From an uncultured Tessaracoccus sp. (GTDB lineage Bacteria > Actinomycetota > Actinomycetes > Propionibacteriales > Propionibacteriaceae), in NCBI RefSeq assembly GCF_947255005.1, contig NZ_CAMYFI010000101.1, positions 1 through 5,086 on the forward strand: 5,086 nucleotides of DNA. Reading direction: 5' to 3'. Made by a program: the position numbers and the translations under genes. A model generated the notes under the pieces. That model did not search any database and was not told the DNA's origin. It saw nothing but the letters and a program-made list of their open reading frames with translations. Position 1 is the stretch's first letter. Each line of letters starts with the position of its first letter. This document shows positions 3,544 through 5,086 of this stretch, in pieces.

Positions 3544-4896
3544 ATGACCGAACCGTCAGACGAGGATACAGCACGGCAGCAGCGGGTCACCGCGTCCGAG
3601 TTTTGGGGTGTCTCCGCAGACTCGGACGATTTGCTCGCTGATGGCGAGCTGCGCGAGGGAATGATCAACCCCAACGCCTCCGGCGGCAAGGGGAAGAACT
3701 CCGGGCCGGGCATGATGCCGCCCATGATGATGGGCGGTGCAGGCGCCGGCGCCGGTGTGGGTGCAGGTGCCCAAAACGCCATGGGTGCCAACGCGATGGC
3801 CGCGGGCCAGATGAACGCCATGGGTGCGCAGAGCGCGATGCGTAGCGCCGGTGGCGCGCCTGGTATGGGTGCAGGCATCGGCCCGGGCGGAGGTAACTCC
3901 GGTGTGTTGGCAGCCGGCGACGAGTCCCTGCTTGGTGGCATCCCGTCGAATTGGAGGCCCGGCGACCCGATTCTCCCTGGTGATCCCCGCCACCCAGGAG
4001 GCGACCTGGGTGCAATCTTCCCCGGCGACCCCCGCTACGGCGACCTCGTGCCTGGGTGGTCCGACGGCGTTTACGGTGATCCGTCGGATCCGAGCACCTG
4101 GAACATCCCCACCGGGTACAACCCAAACGACCCAAGCACCTGGGGCCGCGGTGACTACGGCCTCGGTGGTGTGCTGCCTAGCGATGGTGCGAAACATGCT
4201 TGGAGCTACGGCGACCCGATCATGCCGGGCGACCCGCGCCACCCAGGCGGCCCTCATCCGCTGTATCCCGGCGACTCGGGCTACGACCGGTCTGCATTCG
4301 ATGGTGTTCTCGGCCCCGACGGCTGGTCCGGCATTAACCGGCCGCACGAAACCAACATTCCGACCGCACCTGGCCCCAAGCCGGGCGATGCCCGTGATGT
4401 GGTTGGTGATGGGCGAGGGCCCCACGACGGTGTGCATGCGCCGCAACCCCCGCTAGGTGGCCCGAACAGCGGCTACGGTAACCCCAGTGTCGGCCCCACC
4501 GATGGTGTGAGCGTCCCAGGAGTCGGGCAGCCCAACCTCCCCACTGCTGGCCCGACCTCTGGCCCCTGGTCTGGTGATGTTTCAGCAAATGACACCGGCA
4601 CGGACACCAGCTTCAGCGTCGACCACGCCCAACTGCGCGAGCAGGCCAAGAAGTGGCAGGACGCATCCGACAAGACGGCCGCGCTGCATGGCAGGATGCG
4701 GCTACCGCAAGACTTCGGAATCGCTGCACCCGCACTGCGAGCAATGAACAAGCTGGGTGGTTGTGTCATCGACTGGTCAACCGGCGCGAGCAAGGAGTTC
4801 AACCAGATCGCCGATAATCTCATCGCCGCCGCCGATAGGTATGAAGAGCAAGAAGGCTTCGGCGTGCGACAGTCCAATCAGGTAGGGGGTCAGTGA
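3544..4896 (+). CDS. Probable type VII (ESX) secretion substrate with Gly/Met/Pro-rich disordered region
   Basis: This 450-aa protein has four zones. Residues 1-43 are acidic (ASEFWGVSADSDDLLADGEL). Residues about 53-117 are Gly/Ala/Met-rich with 11 Met. Residues about 130-350 are rich in Gly, Pro and Asp with repeats such as PGDPRHPGG and DPSTW. Residues about 356-440 form a helical module, FSVDHAQLREQAKKWQDASD, then a loop, then EFNQIADNLIAAADRYEEQE. The last part resembles the EspC/WXG100-like fold, and Y433-xxx-E437 fits the YxxxD/E export signal of type VII substrates. There is no Sec signal peptide and no transmembrane helix. C407 is the only cysteine. The ATG at 3544 follows the previous stop by three bases and has AGAAGG upstream. 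I infer export through an ESX machine, perhaps with a partner encoded nearby. The precise family is not recognised. Putting the secretion module at the C-terminus after a long disordered region is unusual. Confidence 0.65.
   Translation: MTEPSDEDTARQQRVTASEFWGVSADSDDLLADGELREGMINPNASGGKGKNSGPGMMPPMMMGGAGAGAGVGAGAQNAMGANAMAAGQMNAMGAQSAMRSAGGAPGMGAGIGPGGGNSGVLAAGDESLLGGIPSNWRPGDPILPGDPRHPGGDLGAIFPGDPRYGDLVPGWSDGVYGDPSDPSTWNIPTGYNPNDPSTWGRGDYGLGGVLPSDGAKHAWSYGDPIMPGDPRHPGGPHPLYPGDSGYDRSAFDGVLGPDGWSGINRPHETNIPTAPGPKPGDARDVVGDGRGPHDGVHAPQPPLGGPNSGYGNPSVGPTDGVSVPGVGQPNLPTAGPTSGPWSGDVSANDTGTDTSFSVDHAQLREQAKKWQDASDKTAALHGRMRLPQDFGIAAPALRAMNKLGGCVIDWSTGASKEFNQIADNLIAAADRYEEQEGFGVRQSNQVGGQ
3700..3894 (+). 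repeat. Gly/Ala/Met low-complexity coding tract
   Basis: Within the 450-aa protein, residues 53-117 contain runs such as PGMMPPMMMGG, GAGAGAGVGAGA and two NAMGA units (NAMGAN, NAMGAQ). The DNA repeats AACGCCATGGGTGC in frame at about 3776 and 3814. The composition suggests a flexible or self-associating segment. Clustered Met could bind soft metals, but nothing else supports that. Confidence 0.75.
3961..4038 (+). repeat. PGDPRHPGG module, copy A
   Basis: Residues 140-165 of the 450-aa protein read GDPILPGDPRHPGG and then FPGDPRY. The first 14 residues match copy B at 4210-4284 with a single Leu/Met change. The copies start 249 bases (83 codons) apart, which points to internal duplication. 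At DNA level the third codon positions differ, so the duplication is not recent. Confidence 0.85.
4084..4143 (+). repeat. DPSTW pair
   Basis: SDPSTW at residues 181-186 (4084-4101) and NDPSTW at residues 195-200 (4126-4143) lie 14 codons apart between the two larger modules. They look like remnants of a smaller tandem duplication in the same disordered region. Confidence 0.7.
4210..4284 (+). repeat. PGDPRHPGG module, copy B
   Basis: Residues 223-247 read GDPIMPGDPRHPGG and then YPGDSGY, matching copy A at 3961-4038 in order and spacing of the motifs, with one fewer residue in the second half. Tyr/Trp residues flank both copies (SYGDP here, NWRPGDP in copy A). Confidence 0.85.
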
Positions 4897-4897
4897 C

Positions 4898-5086
4898 ATG
4901 GTGGCGATAGCTGCAACCGACGCAGGAGCAGGCGGATTTCTACCTCTAGGTCAGCTGCTGGGCAACGCGAAGGTGAAGTACGCCGACGACGGTTTCCTCG
5001 GCGAACGAACTTCGTCGGAGAAAGATCAGCAGTACAAGCGCCTTCCCTTGAACGCGAAGGCGCTGCGCACGAGCCTCGACGCCGCC
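4898..5086 (+). CDS. Hypothetical protein, 5' part only, third gene of the ESX-like group
   Basis: An open frame begins at ATG 4898, one base after the preceding stop codon, and runs 63 codons to the window edge without a stop. AGGGGG at 4884-4889 is a ribosome binding site 8 bases upstream, which supports the start. The visible sequence starts MVAIAATDAGAGGFLPLG, contains a short Gly/charged stretch (YADDGFLGERTSSEKDQQYK) and ends LPLNAKALRTSLDAA, which looks like the beginning of a helix. No signal peptide is clear. I do not recognise the family. Its position directly behind the probable ESX substrate suggests a partner protein, chaperone or effector of the same export system, but the fragment is too short to decide. 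Confidence 0.75.
   Translation, partial: MVAIAATDAGAGGFLPLGQLLGNAKVKYADDGFLGERTSSEKDQQYKRLPLNAKALRTSLDAA

Noticed and set aside
3700..4284. CRISPR-like or satellite repeat array
   Set aside because: The repeats are in frame, imperfect at DNA level, irregularly spaced and encode a low-complexity protein region.
3556..4446. Long open frame on the minus strand opposite the 450-aa gene (296 codons)
   Set aside because: It mirrors the repetitive GC-rich coding sequence, has no recognisable domain, and the plus-strand gene has a ribosome binding site, tight operon spacing and an ESX-like C-terminus.
4609..4863. Canonical WXG100 motif in the C-terminal module
   Set aside because: W371 and W411 are present but no Trp-x-Gly turn is found between the helices; the region looks closer to EspC-type proteins.

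Overview
The window is high-GC actinobacterial DNA. The gene content points to the Mycobacteriales and most probably to Corynebacterium or a close relative: a DLW-39-type microprotein, a 329-residue corynebacterial-length GalE, a metallo-beta-lactamase-fold hydrolase of the actinobacterial thioesterase type, and a type VII (ESX) secretion-like gene group. Several genes also seem to start directly 6-7 bases after a TAnnnT-like -10 box, the leaderless arrangement common in this order. The species cannot be fixed from sequence alone.

Left to right: (1) a 39-codon membrane microprotein gene (29-148, +) converges on galE. (2) A block of four genes is read leftward: a metal-dependent MBL-fold hydrolase (1956-2579), the vapB-like antitoxin (1687-1920), the vapC-like PIN toxin (1250-1690) and UDP-glucose 4-epimerase galE (172-1161). 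The toxin-antitoxin pair overlaps by 4 bases. It has its own palindrome overlapping a -10 box, and it is separated from galE by a perfect 21-bp inverted repeat that contains the toxin stop codon. (3) A divergent intergenic region (2580-2718) carries a strong ribosome binding site for the hydrolase on one side and two ATACTGAG repeats on the other. (4) Three closely packed rightward genes follow: a 273-aa protein with a very acidic N-terminus and two regions resembling YbaB/EbfC folds (2719-3540), a 450-aa Gly/Pro/Met-rich protein ending in an EspC/WXG-like helical module with a YxxxE motif (3544-4896), and a third gene cut by the window edge (4898-5086).

The left part looks like ordinary metabolic genes with an inserted toxin-antitoxin module. 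The right part is the most novel region. The acidic YbaB-like protein and the probable type VII secretion substrate are three bases apart and probably form one transcription unit with the truncated third gene. The pairing of YbaB-like genes with ESX substrates is known from mycobacterial and corynebacterial ESX loci. The tandem-domain acidic version and the long disordered 'PGDPRHPGG' protein with a C-terminal secretion module are not families I can name.
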